Position numbers and translations under genes: made by a program. DNA of 64,000 bases from Gentiana macrophylla (Eukaryota > Streptophyta > Magnoliopsida > Gentianales > Gentianaceae): NCBI GenBank assembly GCA_026214975.1, contig CM047806.1, forward strand, positions 100,495,832 through 100,559,831. The letters are read 5' to 3'. Of the stretch, positions 47,501 through 58,195 are shown one piece after another (within the stretch, counting starts at the first letter, position 1; the number at the start of each line of letters is the position of its first letter). The notes beneath the pieces are model-generated. The model saw only the letters and a list, made by a program, of their open reading frames with translations, did not search any database and was not told the origin of the DNA.

Positions 47501-48802
47501 GGTCGAACACCTATCGGAGCCCGCCATCTCCCAGGTCGAGATCATGGATTTCCAACCCAGGAACACTTGTTGGGTCGACATCATGAAGTCTTATATTGAG
47601 TTAGGGGAGCTTCCCAGCGATCCTTGCAAAGCTAAGGCCTTAGTAAAAAGGGCCGCAAGATATATGATTATGGACGATGTGCTTTACCGTCATTCATTCT
47701 CGAAACCCCTTCTGCGATGCGTACGACCTGAGGAGGTGACGGGAATTCTAACAGAACTACATGAGGGAATGTGCGGCGGCCATCCCGCCAATCGAACACT
47801 AGCACAGAAGGTACTTCTAGCCGGATATTATTGGCCGAAATTAGCAGAAGACGCCAAATCTTATACCCAAGCATGTGATGCTTGCCAGAGGTTCGCAAGT
47901 ATCCCCAGGCTACCCTCAGTCGAACAAAGCATAGTGGTAGCTGCCTGGCCTTTCGACATGTGGGCGGTCGACCTCATCGGACCTTTGAAGAAGGGTCGCT
48001 CAGGTTGCGAATACGTGGTCGTCGCGGTGGATTATTTTACTAAATGGGTCGAGGCTAAGGCCTTGGTAAAAACCAATACCAGGGACATAACATACTTTTT
48101 GCTCGATCAAATATGGACAAGATTTGGTGTTCCGAGAGTGATGGTTTCCGATCACGGACCTCAATTCAGAGACGAATTCGACAGATTTTGTGAAGAGAAC
48201 AATGTTAAACATTGGCAATCATCCGTGTGCTACCCGCAAGGAAATGGGCAAGCCGAAAATGCCAACAAACAGGTCCTAAGTGTGTTAAAGAAGAGCCTGG
48301 TGAGAAAGCAGGCCATCGGGATCGGATCACCTTCCAAATGCTCTATGGGCACTCAGGGCGTCGCGAAAAATCACAATGAGGGAAACTCCTTTTGCTTTAA
48401 CATATGGATCCGAGGCTATGGCGCTGTGGAAATGGCCTTACCAAGCCCTGTGGTCGTTTTACAAATGAGGTCAATAATACAGCGGCGCGTAAACTCGAGC
48501 TTGATCTAGTAGAGGAACGGCGCATCCAGGCATACAGTCGTCTAGTCAATTATAAACAGGCGGCAAAGCGTCATCACGACAAACGTATTCGCAATCATCA
48601 CTTCGCCGTCGGGGATTACGTTCTACAAAAAAGACAAGCCACGGGCCATGAAGCGAAAAAAGGAAAGCTATCGGAAAACTGGGAGGGCCCCCTACGGATT
48701 TCACGAGTTATCAAAAAGGGGACGTACACGCTAAGTGACAAGGAGGGCCGCGAGTATAATAGGCCATGGCATGCAGACAATCTGAAAAAATACTATATGT
48801 AA
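47501..48802 (+). pseudogene. Tat-like integrase
   Basis: Zinc-finger part: LHEGMCGGHPANRTLAQKVL and YTQACDACQRFASIPRLPSV. Core: WAVDLIGPLKKGRSGCEYVV, MVSDHGPQFRDEFDRFCEEN and YPQGNGQAENANKQVLSVLK, so D-D-E is present, although the usual SDNG reads SDHG. After a frameshift at about 48310-48420 the C-terminal module resumes: RIQAYSRLVNYKQAAKRHHD, KRIRNHHFAVGDYVLQKRQA, SENWEGPLRISRVIKKGTYT and NRPWHADNLKKYYM, stopping at 48802. Most of the domain is open. Confidence 0.9.
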
Positions 48803-48866
48803 CAAGCTAATTCAAATAAAGCTGTTCTTCCAAATTGTATTTACATTCTTGTCTTTTAAGTCATCA

Positions 48867-48905
<39 letters not shown>

Positions 48906-50500
48906 TTTCAAACATATCGATCAAGCCTGGACAAACTTCCATCAACTGCAGGATGGTTATCTTCCTCCGATCACATGTGTGGAGGTCCAAAAACGACACC
49001 ACGCTTGCAAAGGGGCTCCACCGGATAAGTTTTTTCAAACATATCGGTCGAGAGTATGGAAGGAACCCTCGGCGCCATCGCATAATTTGGTTATCGACGA
49101 CGCGAAGGCATGCGGCGACCTGCACCTCGGCGAGCTTGACCCACGAGCACGCATATCTTAGTGCCTCGCGATGGATCAACACTCCCGCCTATATCCACTC
49201 GATGGTCGCGAATGGCGCGGTGAAGGAGCGCTTCCGCTCTCACTAACAACATCGAAGATCGGCAAAGATAAGAGCGCGAATTTATAAACTTCTTCCACGC
49301 ACGGTCGCTGCGAGAGAGGTCGGACGCAATCCTCCCAAAGACAAAACCCGATGCTCGGGAACAGCTCGCACATTGCAATACCTAGACGACCGCCTATTTT
49401 CCTCATCTCGCAAGGTCCCAGGCGATCTCATAATGGGAGGAGGGATTTATAGCGGGTATGTTAAAAACTTGGTTAATTCTCTCCGAGTAAAGATAACGGA
49501 GACACCCGGAGAGAAATGCTACTCAACGCCCGCCAGAGGCTACCTCGCACAACACGGAATAAAATTCCCGTATCATGGTAACATTATCCATTTGCGCCGA
49601 GGCTTAGCAATAAATTCCCACCACCCGAAAGCGAACGCGCGGCATGGAGCCGTCTTCTATTCGTTGTTCATTTAAACCCCTCTCCTCATAATATCACGCC
49701 ACTCAAAATAATCCTGAAATAATTCTTGGCTAAGGGGAGGCAAGGTGAAAAGGGAAACATCCCGGATAGGACGAGCTTTCCATGTCCGAACCCGGTACTT
49801 TCCTGGATGAGACATAGAGTCGTGGATAAACGGTAAAGAGGATAATGAACGATTGAGGAGAAAGAAAGCAAATTCAAGATGAGGCAAGAGGTAGAGTGAG
49901 TTCCAAAGTAACCCCTTTTATACCGAGAAGAAGGGACATAATCAACGGTTGGGATTAATCGGATCCTAGGGCCGGATATGCAAACGCCCGAAAACCAAGG
50001 CAACAGGCGCGCACTCATAAAGAGACCGAAATTTATGGCTACGATTACAAGCCGACACCTAGTCATTAGGGGTCATAACTCTGCGTTAATGACACAAGTC
50101 AAAGGTCGCTCTGAGAGGCTCGATTTTACGGCAAAGCACCGCTTCTCATAGGGCATTGAAACTTTGAAAAATTAACGTCGCATAGCGACTATGGTTAGAA
50201 TGAGACGACGACGTTTCATGATCGCTTGACGCCACCAAATTATTGAAAGGACCTCGCACGAATCAAGAGGACAAACACACGTAGAAAATAAAATAACTCA
50301 TCACGACCTCGCGAAAAGGCCGCCAGATCGAATCAGGGACAGGAAAAATCAAGTTTTATAATTTGAAAAATGCAGAAAGTAAATTGTCAAGATATTACAA
50401 CTCAAGATTCAGTCAAATCACAAAGATAAATAAGTCAAAGTTACAAATCAAATTTTCAAGGGGCTCGCAGAAAAATCCAAGAAATCTAGAGAGCATGAGG
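48803..50500 (+). other. Tat-like 3' region, proximal part: poly(A) run and non-coding sequence
   Basis: A run of about 33 A lies at 48868-48901. AAGTTTTTTCAAACATATCG occurs at 48900-48919 and again at 49027-49046. Open frames are short and have no motif. A minus-strand TATA-like sequence lies at 49915-49922. I see no further gene. Confidence 0.5.
49915..49922 (-). promoter_or_regulatory. Possible antisense core promoter (TATAAAAG)
   Basis: The minus strand reads CTCGGTATAAAAGGGG. The upstream (plus-strand right) flank, with CAACGGTTGGGATTAATCGG, resembles the flank of the TATA box at 53959. No clear gene follows it. Confidence 0.3.
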
Positions 50501-53040
50501 GGTAGGCGGGGTGCTGATGAACTCGTCGCCTTGCTCAGAGGGCGGCGGCTTCTTCAACATCTCAAAGTTTACAGGATTATTAAGAGCAGATCCCAAACAG
50601 GCTCGCCACGTTTAAGCTGTTCAGTCTGTATCGAGGTAACAAGCTCGCTTGCATAAGGGATTTCCGGGTGAAAAACCACTAAATCGGGATGACCTTGGTG
50701 CGTGTTCACCCACCGCAGCATATCTTCCAGAGTAATGTGCTCCCTGCCTCGATCAGCCCAGATACAGCGAGCTAGGTGACTAAAGCCCTGGTCAAAGCTA
50801 TGCTCCATGAGGTCGAAGAAGTCATCCGAATTCTTGTAGGCGGCGACGGCCCCAGACTTGGCCTCCTCGACAGCCTCAGCAATTTTCTTTTCAGCGGCCT
50901 CAGCCGTTTTCTTCGCAGCTTCCTCAATAGCTTTCTCAGCAGCCTCTTTGGCAGCCGTCTCCGCCTCAGCAAGCTTACCCCTCAACGTGGCGATCTCCTC
51001 CTGCGCCCCCGCATAATCCTTTGTCAAAGATGCAACTTTCTCATTGATCTCAGCATCCAATTTAGAGTGCTCCTCCATGATTGCTTTCATCTTTTCCACC
51101 TCGCCAGCCGCATGCTTAGCTTTCTTTTCGGCAGTGACCCTTGCCTTATCAGTCGCTCCCAGCTGCGCCGTCACTTTTCTCACCTCTGCCTCGCGCCTCT
51201 CAGCGGCCTCAAGTACCCTATTTAAACGAGCACCGAGCTGTGGAAAACAGAGGACAGTTAGCAAAAAAAAAAAAAAACTGGTCTTACTGAGAAGCAAAGA
51301 AGCCCAAATCGCCACTGAGATCTCTAATTTCAGCAATCTCATCTTGAGGCGGAGAGTTGTCTTGAGCCGCAAAGCGGGCTAATATGCCCCGACCAATCTC
51401 CACTTGAACAGTATCAGGACAGTCAAAGGGAAGTGGCCCTAGAGGAATCACATCGGCGATTGCTTCACCAATCTGGCGAGCTTTGGACAGGTCGAGACCC
51501 TGGGTGAAGCTCGGATCCAACCAGAGGGCCTCTTTCCCAGAATAGCCTCGAGGCAAAGTTTTTGTGGCAAGGTCTCGTAGGCGCGCTTTTCTCCACCGAA
51601 TTTCAACCTCTTCAAGATGTACCGGATCGAGCGGACCATTTGGGTAGGCGATCATCCTCCGCCTTCTCTGGTTGAGGTCGCGACGCCGTCGACTCTTTAG
51701 CGAGGGGATGAGTCTTTTCGAGGCACCACCGACTGGGCTCGCAACAAGGCGATGATGTCGCAGCCTCCGGTTAGGTGTCTCGGCGACAATCGAGGCATCC
51801 ACAGATCGGGGCACTCTCCCTAGAGCTTTCTTCAGAGCCTCCTGTCGAGCATTGGCTGCCTTGTCTGCCTCCGCATTAAGCTTGTTTCGGTGAGCCCTGC
51901 GAGCATTTGGATCCATACCTACAAAAGGAAAGCGGTTTAGAGCCCAACAAAACAAAATGAGCATTTACAAATAAATACAAGTGGACAAAGAAAGTTACAA
52001 AGCGGCCTAAGTATAGGATCGCCCCCACATTCCGGACACTCGGAGGGAAAACATTTGTTGATATGACAATCCCAATCCAAACTGATCGCAGCTCTCAGGA
52101 CCCATTCGTACCAAGGGCGCGGCATTCCCCCTGCCCACTAGGCCCGCCATACATACAAAAGGCTCGGCCAGATCAAGAAGTTCAACCCAAGAAACATTTC
52201 TCCGAGATGGCGCCGCCCCGTCCGACTGAATTAACGTCATCAGCCCCTTTACATAGCGCCGCTCACTCACAGGGGGGTCAAGGATTAAAAGCGTGGATTT
52301 GCCTCCGCGGACTTCTGCCCTAGGAAAAGGCCAACCTACCTTCGACTCGACTTTCAGTACCCGCTGCCCCCATTTGTGAAACTTATTGGGAAGCGGGAAT
52401 AGTAAAGGGAGTCTTCGCCTCGTGGAGACTTGTCCAGAATAGGCGTCCCACGAAGGAATAAAATTGCCCCAGAAAGTTAACGTCGGCTCGATCTTCGTAA
52501 TCCGGCACATAACCGTGAAGGCCATCAACTGGATAATAGCCCGACGGAAAAATCGTAGGGAAGCGCCGCATCTCTCCTGCATCTTCACAAAGAAAGGATC
52601 GAAAGGCGGTCTCGCACCCGCATGCAAATGATGGAAGTGGAGGATAAGGGTGTCCTCGAGCGGCGCGCGCACTTACGTAATCCTTATGGTCCCCGGTTTA
52701 AATTTATCGGACTCCTTCTCATAATCGAAAAAGAAAACCGATACACACCGGTGTCGATTCGAATATGCTATTAATGGTCCTGCTGAGATCATTTGCTCTT
52801 GCACGATCCGGGACCATTTCTTATCAACGCCCTTCTCATACGCCGTCATGATCCCAAACTCGCATAGCTTCGTGATTGTTAGGGCGAGAGCTCTTCGGCT
52901 AGGTAGCGGCCGCGCGGCCTCACCAACCGCCATGGTTTGGCTCGCAATTTTCCTCTTCTTCTTACGCTTTTTTGCGGGCATCCGATATCCTTCCGAGGCA
53001 ATTCAGCATTTTCATCCTCACTGGACCCCATTAACTCATG
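50500..53040 (-). pseudogene. Antisense multi-exon gene inside the Tat-like element (gypsy-type transposase-domain protein)
   Basis: On the strand opposite gag-pol, frames line up as one protein: MGSSEDENAELPRKDIG (ATG near 53029), MPAKKRKKKRKIASQTMAVG, SRRALALTITKLCEFGIMTA, then after an in-frame TAA (52675-52673) EDTLILHFHHLHAGARPPFD, PFFVKMQERCGASLRFFRRA and VMCRITKIEPTLTFWGNFI. The 'LPFHPFF.....C...L' layout matches the 'putative gypsy type transposon' (Transposase_28) domain. Next come DPNARRAHRNKLNAEADKAA (51916 down), PLPFDCPDTVQVEIGRGILA, and after another break a long Ala/Glu/Lys coiled coil (51240-50870) ending in LVVFHPEIPYASELVTS. Likely introns: acceptor TTTTGTAG near 51919, and a CTCA|GTAAGA donor near 51288 with a TTTTCCACAG acceptor near 51240. 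Exact joins do not keep frame, so decay or mis-splicing is likely. Confidence 0.6.
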
Positions 53041-53207
53041 AATCTGCGCGTCCCGAACATAAGCTTAAATGCCGTGGTCGGGAGCGCCGCTAGTACTCGG
53101 GACGCAGCTTGTCCTTCGCCGGGGCGCGATCTTTTCAAACCGTGAATACAGTTGGAGATTTTTGAGCCCGCGCTTTCTCCTTAAGGCTCACTCTACGTGG
53201 CGGATTT

Positions 53208-53530
53208 CTAGCGAGAGACAAAGGCCTCCAACTCAAAAGGGTCGGCATCCATAGTAGCGACCTCATCGCCAGATAATCTCGCCAATATCTGCGCGAGTAC
53301 TTTCCACTTCAACCTCGTCCAAAGATCGCCAACCGAGGCCGCAGATAATATGGGGTCATCCTCAAGATAATCGTAAATCTCCTTTCCAGTAATCATCGCT
53401 GAATGATCATTCCCGACATCCTGCAAAAACAAGGGAGGAAAAGGTGGAGCTTTGACACTGGTATAATAATAAATTAGCCCAGAAGGTGATCGCACCCACT
53501 TCAATACCGCCTCCTCCGTTTTTGCAAGAG
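53208..53530 (-). pseudogene. Upstream antisense exon or separate antisense ORF in the Tat-like element
   Basis: The minus frame reads VLKWVRSPSGLIYYYTSVKA, PPFPPLFLQDVGNDHSAMIT, GKEIYDYLEDDPILSAASVG and DLWTRLKWKVLAQILARLSG, with a stop at about 53208. TTGTTTTTGCAG at 53420-53431 could be a splice acceptor inside it. It lies between the antisense TATA box and the main antisense gene. I do not recognise the protein. Confidence 0.4.
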
Positions 53531-53958
53531 AGATCGCAAATAAAATTACAGAGGATAGCAGGGGAGCGGGTGAAACCCCAATTTTCCCAGGAAAGCTATA
53601 ATCTCTCCCCAGGAAAAACCCCCATTATTAATCGGAAACAAGGCAATGTTGCATCCCCGTAGCAAAAGAATGACAAAATTGATATGTATGGAAAAACAAG
53701 GCGGGGATGGATGAGTAAACGAGTTAACAGAAAGGATTTCTTACCTGATTTGCTGAGAAAGATGGGAAAACCGCGTAAAAACTGGGAAATACTCAAGGAG
53801 GTGGCCGGAATCTTCAAAAGAACCACCGTGAAATCCTAGAACCACCGCAGGAACGCCGTTGAACCTTCAAAGCTCTGCCGAAAAACTTGAGAATTCTAAA
53901 TCAACAAACAACGGAGAAAATAAGAAACGCTAAAAGTGTGAGAAGGGTGAGCGAAAGC

Positions 53959-53966
53959 TTTATATA
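53959..53966 (-). promoter_or_regulatory. TATA box of the antisense gene in the Tat-like element
   Basis: The minus strand reads GCCTATATAAAGCTTTCGC, a strong plant TATA context. The antisense frames begin 430-900 nt downstream. A CCAAT sequence in reverse lies about 50 bp upstream. Confidence 0.45.
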
Positions 53967-54159
53967 GGCAAGTGGGCCACGATCGTGCGGTTGGGAACGC
54001 TTCATCCAATGGTTCGATTAGGGCGGCGGTTATCGGGCTTGAAATACGAAAAGCGTCCCATCGGTGCCCACGCATACAACTACCTAGGCGATTCTTTGAA
54101 ACGGCCGCATCATTCCATGAGAGGAGAACCTAGAGGGTCGACGTCGACCACGATTGACG

Positions 54160-54780
54160 GTCTCGCCCACAAAAACAGCCCAGAGTTACTTCAAGGCGCG
54201 ATGCTTTGAAAAACACGGCCCTTAGTGAACAAGTCGCATCGAGGCGACAAGGTCGCAAAACAGGCCCAGAGTTACTTCGAAGGCGCGCATGCTTTGAAAG
54301 CACGACCGCCAGTGAACAAGTCGCATCGATCAGACGACAAGGTCGCAAAATCGACCCAAAGTTACTTTAAGGTCGCTTGCTTTGAAAGCACGGCCCTGAG
54401 AACAAGTCGCATCAGGCGACAAGGTCGCAAAAATAGGCCCAGAGTTACTTGAAGGCGCGATGCTTTGAAAGCACGGCCCTTAGTGAACAAGTCGCATCGC
54501 ACGACAAGGTCGCAAAAATAGGCCCAGAGTTACTTGAAGGCGCGTGCTTGCTTTGAAAGCACGGCCCTTAGTGAACAAGTCGCATCAGGACGACAAGGTC
54601 GCAAAAATCAACCAAAGTTACTTTGAGGTCGCTTGCTTTGAAAGCACGGCCCTTAGAGAACAAGTCGCATCGACGACAAGGTCACAAAACAGGCCCAGAG
54701 TTACTTGAAGGCGCGTGCTTGCTTTGAAAGCACGGCCCTTAGTGAACAAGTCGCATCAGCATTTACGAGGTCATAAAAGG
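54160..54780. repeat. Tandem repeat near the Tat 3' LTR, 82-90 bp unit, about 7 copies
   Basis: GACAAGGTCGCAAAA recurs at about 54246, 54336, 54418, 54503, 54592, 54675 and, degenerate, 54764. Each unit also has CCCAGAGTTACTT, GCTTTGAAAGCACGGCCC and GTGAACAAGTCGCATC. Periods run 82-90 bp with small indels. The core GCTTTGAAAGC is a near-palindrome. Confidence 0.88.
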
Positions 54781-54831
54781 TGTTGATAATCACTCCATCC
54801 TTCATATCCTCGGGGAATATCGTTAAAGCAC

Positions 54832-54845
54832 GGAGTAGGGGCCAT
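54832..54845 (+). promoter_or_regulatory. Polypurine tract of the Tat-like element
   Basis: GGAGTAGGGGCCAT lies directly before the 3' LTR. The central purine run AGTAGGGG is the likely primer. Confidence 0.6.
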
Positions 54846-55382
54846 TGATGGGTATAAATAATTCCACCACCTCAACAAAGAGGACAACCCACTGCGCCAC
54901 CCTCCGACATGACAAGAGAAATCGCCAAAGGCGGCGGCCATCAGAACACCTCGCCGCGACCAAAGCATTTGCGGTCCCAGGCAAATAAATGATCCTAGGA
55001 ATCTCGTCTAGGCAAATCAAGAAGGGGGCGAGGCCGGGAAAGGCTGGCTCCTTGCGACCTCAGAGAGATGGCCGCCGATTGATCCAGATCTTTTCCCCAC
55101 TTGTACCTTAGATATTTCGTCTTGCTTAGTATCTAAGTTAAACCTAGCTATTAGTAAAATATCTAATAGATTACTTATTCCCTAAGTTACCCACCTCTAT
55201 ATAAGGGGTGGTCATTGTAAACAAGAAGGATATGAAATACACACTATACTTGCAAGCCAAAGCTCTGTCCATTCTCATTCCTCCATACCACCACCCGCCG
55301 GAGTAACACCACACCTTAAATACAGCCAGATATCCACCGTCTATACACCGCAAGGACACCTGTGACGATTTATACATCATCA
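54846..55382 (+). repeat. 3' LTR of the Tat-like element (537 bp)
   Basis: It starts TGATGGGTATAAATAATTCC and ends TTTATACATCATCA, matching 42323-42862. TATATAAG is at 55198-55205. The target duplication ACCAT follows at 55383-55387. Confidence 0.92.
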
Positions 55383-56650
55383 ACCATTAAGACTAAATGC
55401 CTCTTGAAGAAAAATCCAATTACCATCCTCATAGACAATGGTGCATCTCACACTTTCATAGAGCAGTAAGTTTCCAAGGAGGTACAATGTACGACATAAC
55501 CAACTCACCTTATGTTAATCACAATAGTAGATTGAAATAGAAATGTGAGTGAATTTAAGTGTCTTGACTTGCCATGCATCTGCAAGGGGTTAAGTTATAA
55601 CAATATGTGAGATTGATCAAGTTGAGAGGCCGTGACATGATATTAGGGGTGGATAGGATGAAAAGTTACATTCTCATTGTCTTTGACTTCAACAAAGAGT
55701 TGGGTTTTCACTAACGAGGTAGGACAAATTAAGCAGAGAAGTTACACAAAAGAAGCTCAGCTTAAGATTGTCAGCTGCCAAATCATTACTAAGAATTTGA
55801 TAAAGGAAACCTATAGACTATAAGGGTGCCTTAATTTCATACTGAATCCTATGCCTATTGAAGAAAAGTATCATGAGGTTTTTTTGAATTCTCAAGGATT
55901 TTTACCAATAAGGGCTATGAGCATCCCATCACTTTAAAAGAATGTGTTGAACATGTGAAACTAAAACCTTGTAGACATGCTCACTGTCAGAAGGATGAAA
56001 TAGAACAGTTGGTAGATAAAATGCTACAACGGGTATTATACAGCACAATAATAGTCCATTTTCATCACCCTTTATCCTTGTGAAATAGAAAGATAAAATC
56101 CGGAGATTCGTGAGGATTACAGAAGGTTGGATGACTTGACTGTCAAGGATAGTTACCATTCCCCTAATTGATGAATTATTGGATGAGTTGGAGAGTGCTA
56201 GGGTATTTTCTAAAATAAACATAAGGTCTGGATTCCATTAGATTTTGATGAATGAAGATGATGTCCAGAAGACCGCCTTTGTAACTCATTATAGCCAATT
56301 TGAATTCAAGGTTATGTCATTTGGGCTCATATATGCCCCGATGACATTCCAGAGAAGTGTGAATAAGACCTTACTTGAGGAATTTTGTGCTGATATCTTT
56401 CGATGACATCCTAATCTTCAGCCCTGCCATGTCTTCCCACATATAACATCTTAAAGTGGTTCTAGAAGTTCTGAAGAAGAAACCAATACTATGCTAACCC
56501 AAGCATGATGCCATGGCGGATTAACCCCAAACATATAATATGATTGAATCGGGAGGGTCATTGGGCCTAACAGGTTTATACAAGAGATTTGTGTCCCATA
56601 TGGGATTATTGCTAGACCCAAGAATATTTTTAAACTCGGTATTACTCATG
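55383..56650 (+). pseudogene. Ty3/gypsy element A, protease and reverse transcriptase remnant
   Basis: TIKTKCLLKKNPITILIDNG then ASHTFIEQ is the retropepsin start ('LIDSGSTHNFI', with D-N-G here). RT traces follow with many stops: KDEIEQLVDKMLQRVLY, IPLIDELLDELESARVFSKI, DVQKTAFVTHYSQFEFKVMS, FGLIYAPMTFQ and GLTGLYKRFVSHMG (from the 'L.GYYRRF' region after RT). Together with the gag pieces at 3633-4077 and 41856-42322 this is one element cut by two insertions. Nothing of RNase H or integrase could be followed past about 56650. Confidence 0.75.
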
Positions 56651-57070
56651 TAACACAATTAATGATTCTATATAGTTATGATTATTAAGCTCAACTGACA
56701 GTAAATTATTTGACAAATTAGAGTATTTGCAGTTGTAATAGAATTTAGTATAAAACTATACGCAATTAAAACATTACACGGTTCTTCGGACACATTATAT
56801 TTTGATGATTTTTTTTAGATTAGGAGAAACTTAGAGAGTATCTATAGATATACAAGATACTTGAGACAAATCTTCATTTGAAACAAATTAATACATGATT
56901 TACAACTAAAAAAACTTATCATTTTTAAAAGAATGAAAAGGTAACATGGCGAGTTTGATCCAATACGCACGAGTAAGAGAAATAAAATAATTCTTCTAAG
57001 TAGAAAATCATTGTATATATAAGAAAGTGGATCCACTTGGACTTTTTACACTATTTAAGAAAGTGGATGG
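56651..57070. other. AT-rich stretch, no gene seen
   Basis: Only short open frames. TAAGAAAGTGGAT occurs at 57020-57032 and 57056-57068 around a 23-nt insert containing GGACTTTTTACAC. The end of element A must lie near here but no LTR was recognised. Confidence 0.4.
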
Positions 57071-57077
57071 TGATATA

Positions 57078-57351
57078 CTACCTCTGTCACATATTATAAG
57101 TCATTCAACCCCTTTAGGTTGGTCCCACAATATAAATCATTTTACATTACCAATACAACATTTATTACTCATTTCTTCATCTTATTCCTAATTTATTATC
57201 AATCTAACAACTTTTCATTATTTGACAACTACCGCATTAATGATACTCAATGGGCATTTTAGACATTAAACCTTCAAATTTATGACATTCAACTACTTTC
57301 TTAATTTGTGTGACAACACCCAAAATGACTTATAATATGAGATGGAGGTAG
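57078..57351. mobile_element. Stowaway-type MITE (274 bp)
   Basis: Terminal inverted repeats of about 28 bp: CTACCTCTGTCACATATTAT AAGTCATT on the left, and on the right the reverse complement of CTACCTCCATCTCATATTAT AAGTCATT. It is flanked by TA on both sides (57076-57077, 57352-57353). The 'CTACCTC.GTC.CATATTATAAG' terminus and TA target are the signature of Stowaway elements, mobilised by Tc1/mariner transposase. It has no coding capacity, as expected. Confidence 0.88.
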
Positions 57352-57768
57352 TAAATTTTTTGACTATAATTAATTCAATAGTTATAAATAATGTAATGAA
57401 AAGTATGTGAATTGATGATAAATCATGGGTAAAATGAATAATAATAAAATAAATACTCCAAAACCAAACATTTATACGGATTTATATTTTGAAAATTTTG
57501 GAATTGAGGGAGTAATTGTCGTTACTGAATATATATTTATTTTATAAATTAACCGCATAGTGAAAAATATAGATATAATATTAAAAATAATAATTTAGCC
57601 GAACACGTGCGAAACACGTGCATTTTGCTAGAAAAAATAAAAAAAGGTATTTTGGAAACGTATTTCGTCGCCATCTTTATCGCTCTGGTTATCCCAAGGC
57701 AGTCTTGTGGCTGTGATGATGTCTTATGGTCTTCGGCCGCCTAATTTCTCATCCACCCTTTTCAATCG

Positions 57769-57952
57769 ATGTCTCATGCATGCACCCAAGAGAGATGGAG
57801 GGTCGGATTTCGTCTGCTGCAGCTGATGAGACGTGAAGGATGTATTCGGCCTGTCAATGGCCTAATGAGTGAAGAAAATCTACCTTTTCACACCAAATCT
57901 GGTTTATTTAGCAAATATGGTTTACCTTATCACTATTCGGATGATTCATCAG
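57769..57952 (+). CDS. Candidate first exon of an unrecognised host gene
   Basis: ATG at 57769 opens MSHACTQERWRVGFRLLQLM RREGCIRPVNGLMSEENLPF and on to GLPYHYSDDSSG, ending at a plausible donor (TCATCAG|GTAAAG). An alternative frame starts at 57719 (MMSYGLRPPNFSSTLFNRCL) and stops at the CAGCTGA near 57828. The base composition is less AT-rich than its surroundings, as for a coding exon. I cannot name the protein. Possible downstream exons (59664-59691, 60269-60406) do not join in a single clean frame, so the model is incomplete. Confidence 0.3.
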
Positions 57953-58195
57953 GTAAAGAGTGGAGAAAAGAAAAAAAAACCTTCTTCCCTTTCTCTTTCG
58001 GCGGTTGTTAATCGGTTTGATCCCCAAATCGAATTGGAAAAAATGTTACCTTTTCTTCTGTTGTTCTGTGTGCCTTTTTTTCGATATTTAGAGTATTAAA
58101 TTTTCATGTTTAGTAGGCTTTTCATGGGTTACTAGTGTTGTTAAATAAGGGTTACTAATGTTCATTATTCAAAACATACGGTTCTTCATAGTTCA

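Larger units (their letters stand above)
42323..55382 (+). mobile_element. Tat/Retand-like Ty3/gypsy retrotransposon (13.1 kb)
   Basis: It has LTRs of 540 and 537 bp, a tRNA-Asp-like PBS, gag with a Tat-type knuckle, protease, RT, RNase H, a second RNase H of archaeal type, integrase, then about 6 kb holding an antisense gene and a tandem-repeat array before the PPT. The target duplication ACCAT is at 42318-42322 and 55383-55387. A dual RNase H defines the Tat lineage. The antisense ORF plus 3' tandem repeats recall Retand and Grande. Sense coding is broken by at least six frameshifts. Confidence 0.9.

Noticed and set aside
48835..49182. Lysine- or phenylalanine-rich ORFs around the A run
   Set aside because: They are created by the homopolymer and have no other support.
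54160..54780. CRISPR-like or rRNA spacer repeat
   Set aside because: The whole unit is repeated without unique spacers, and it lies inside a Tat-type retrotransposon.
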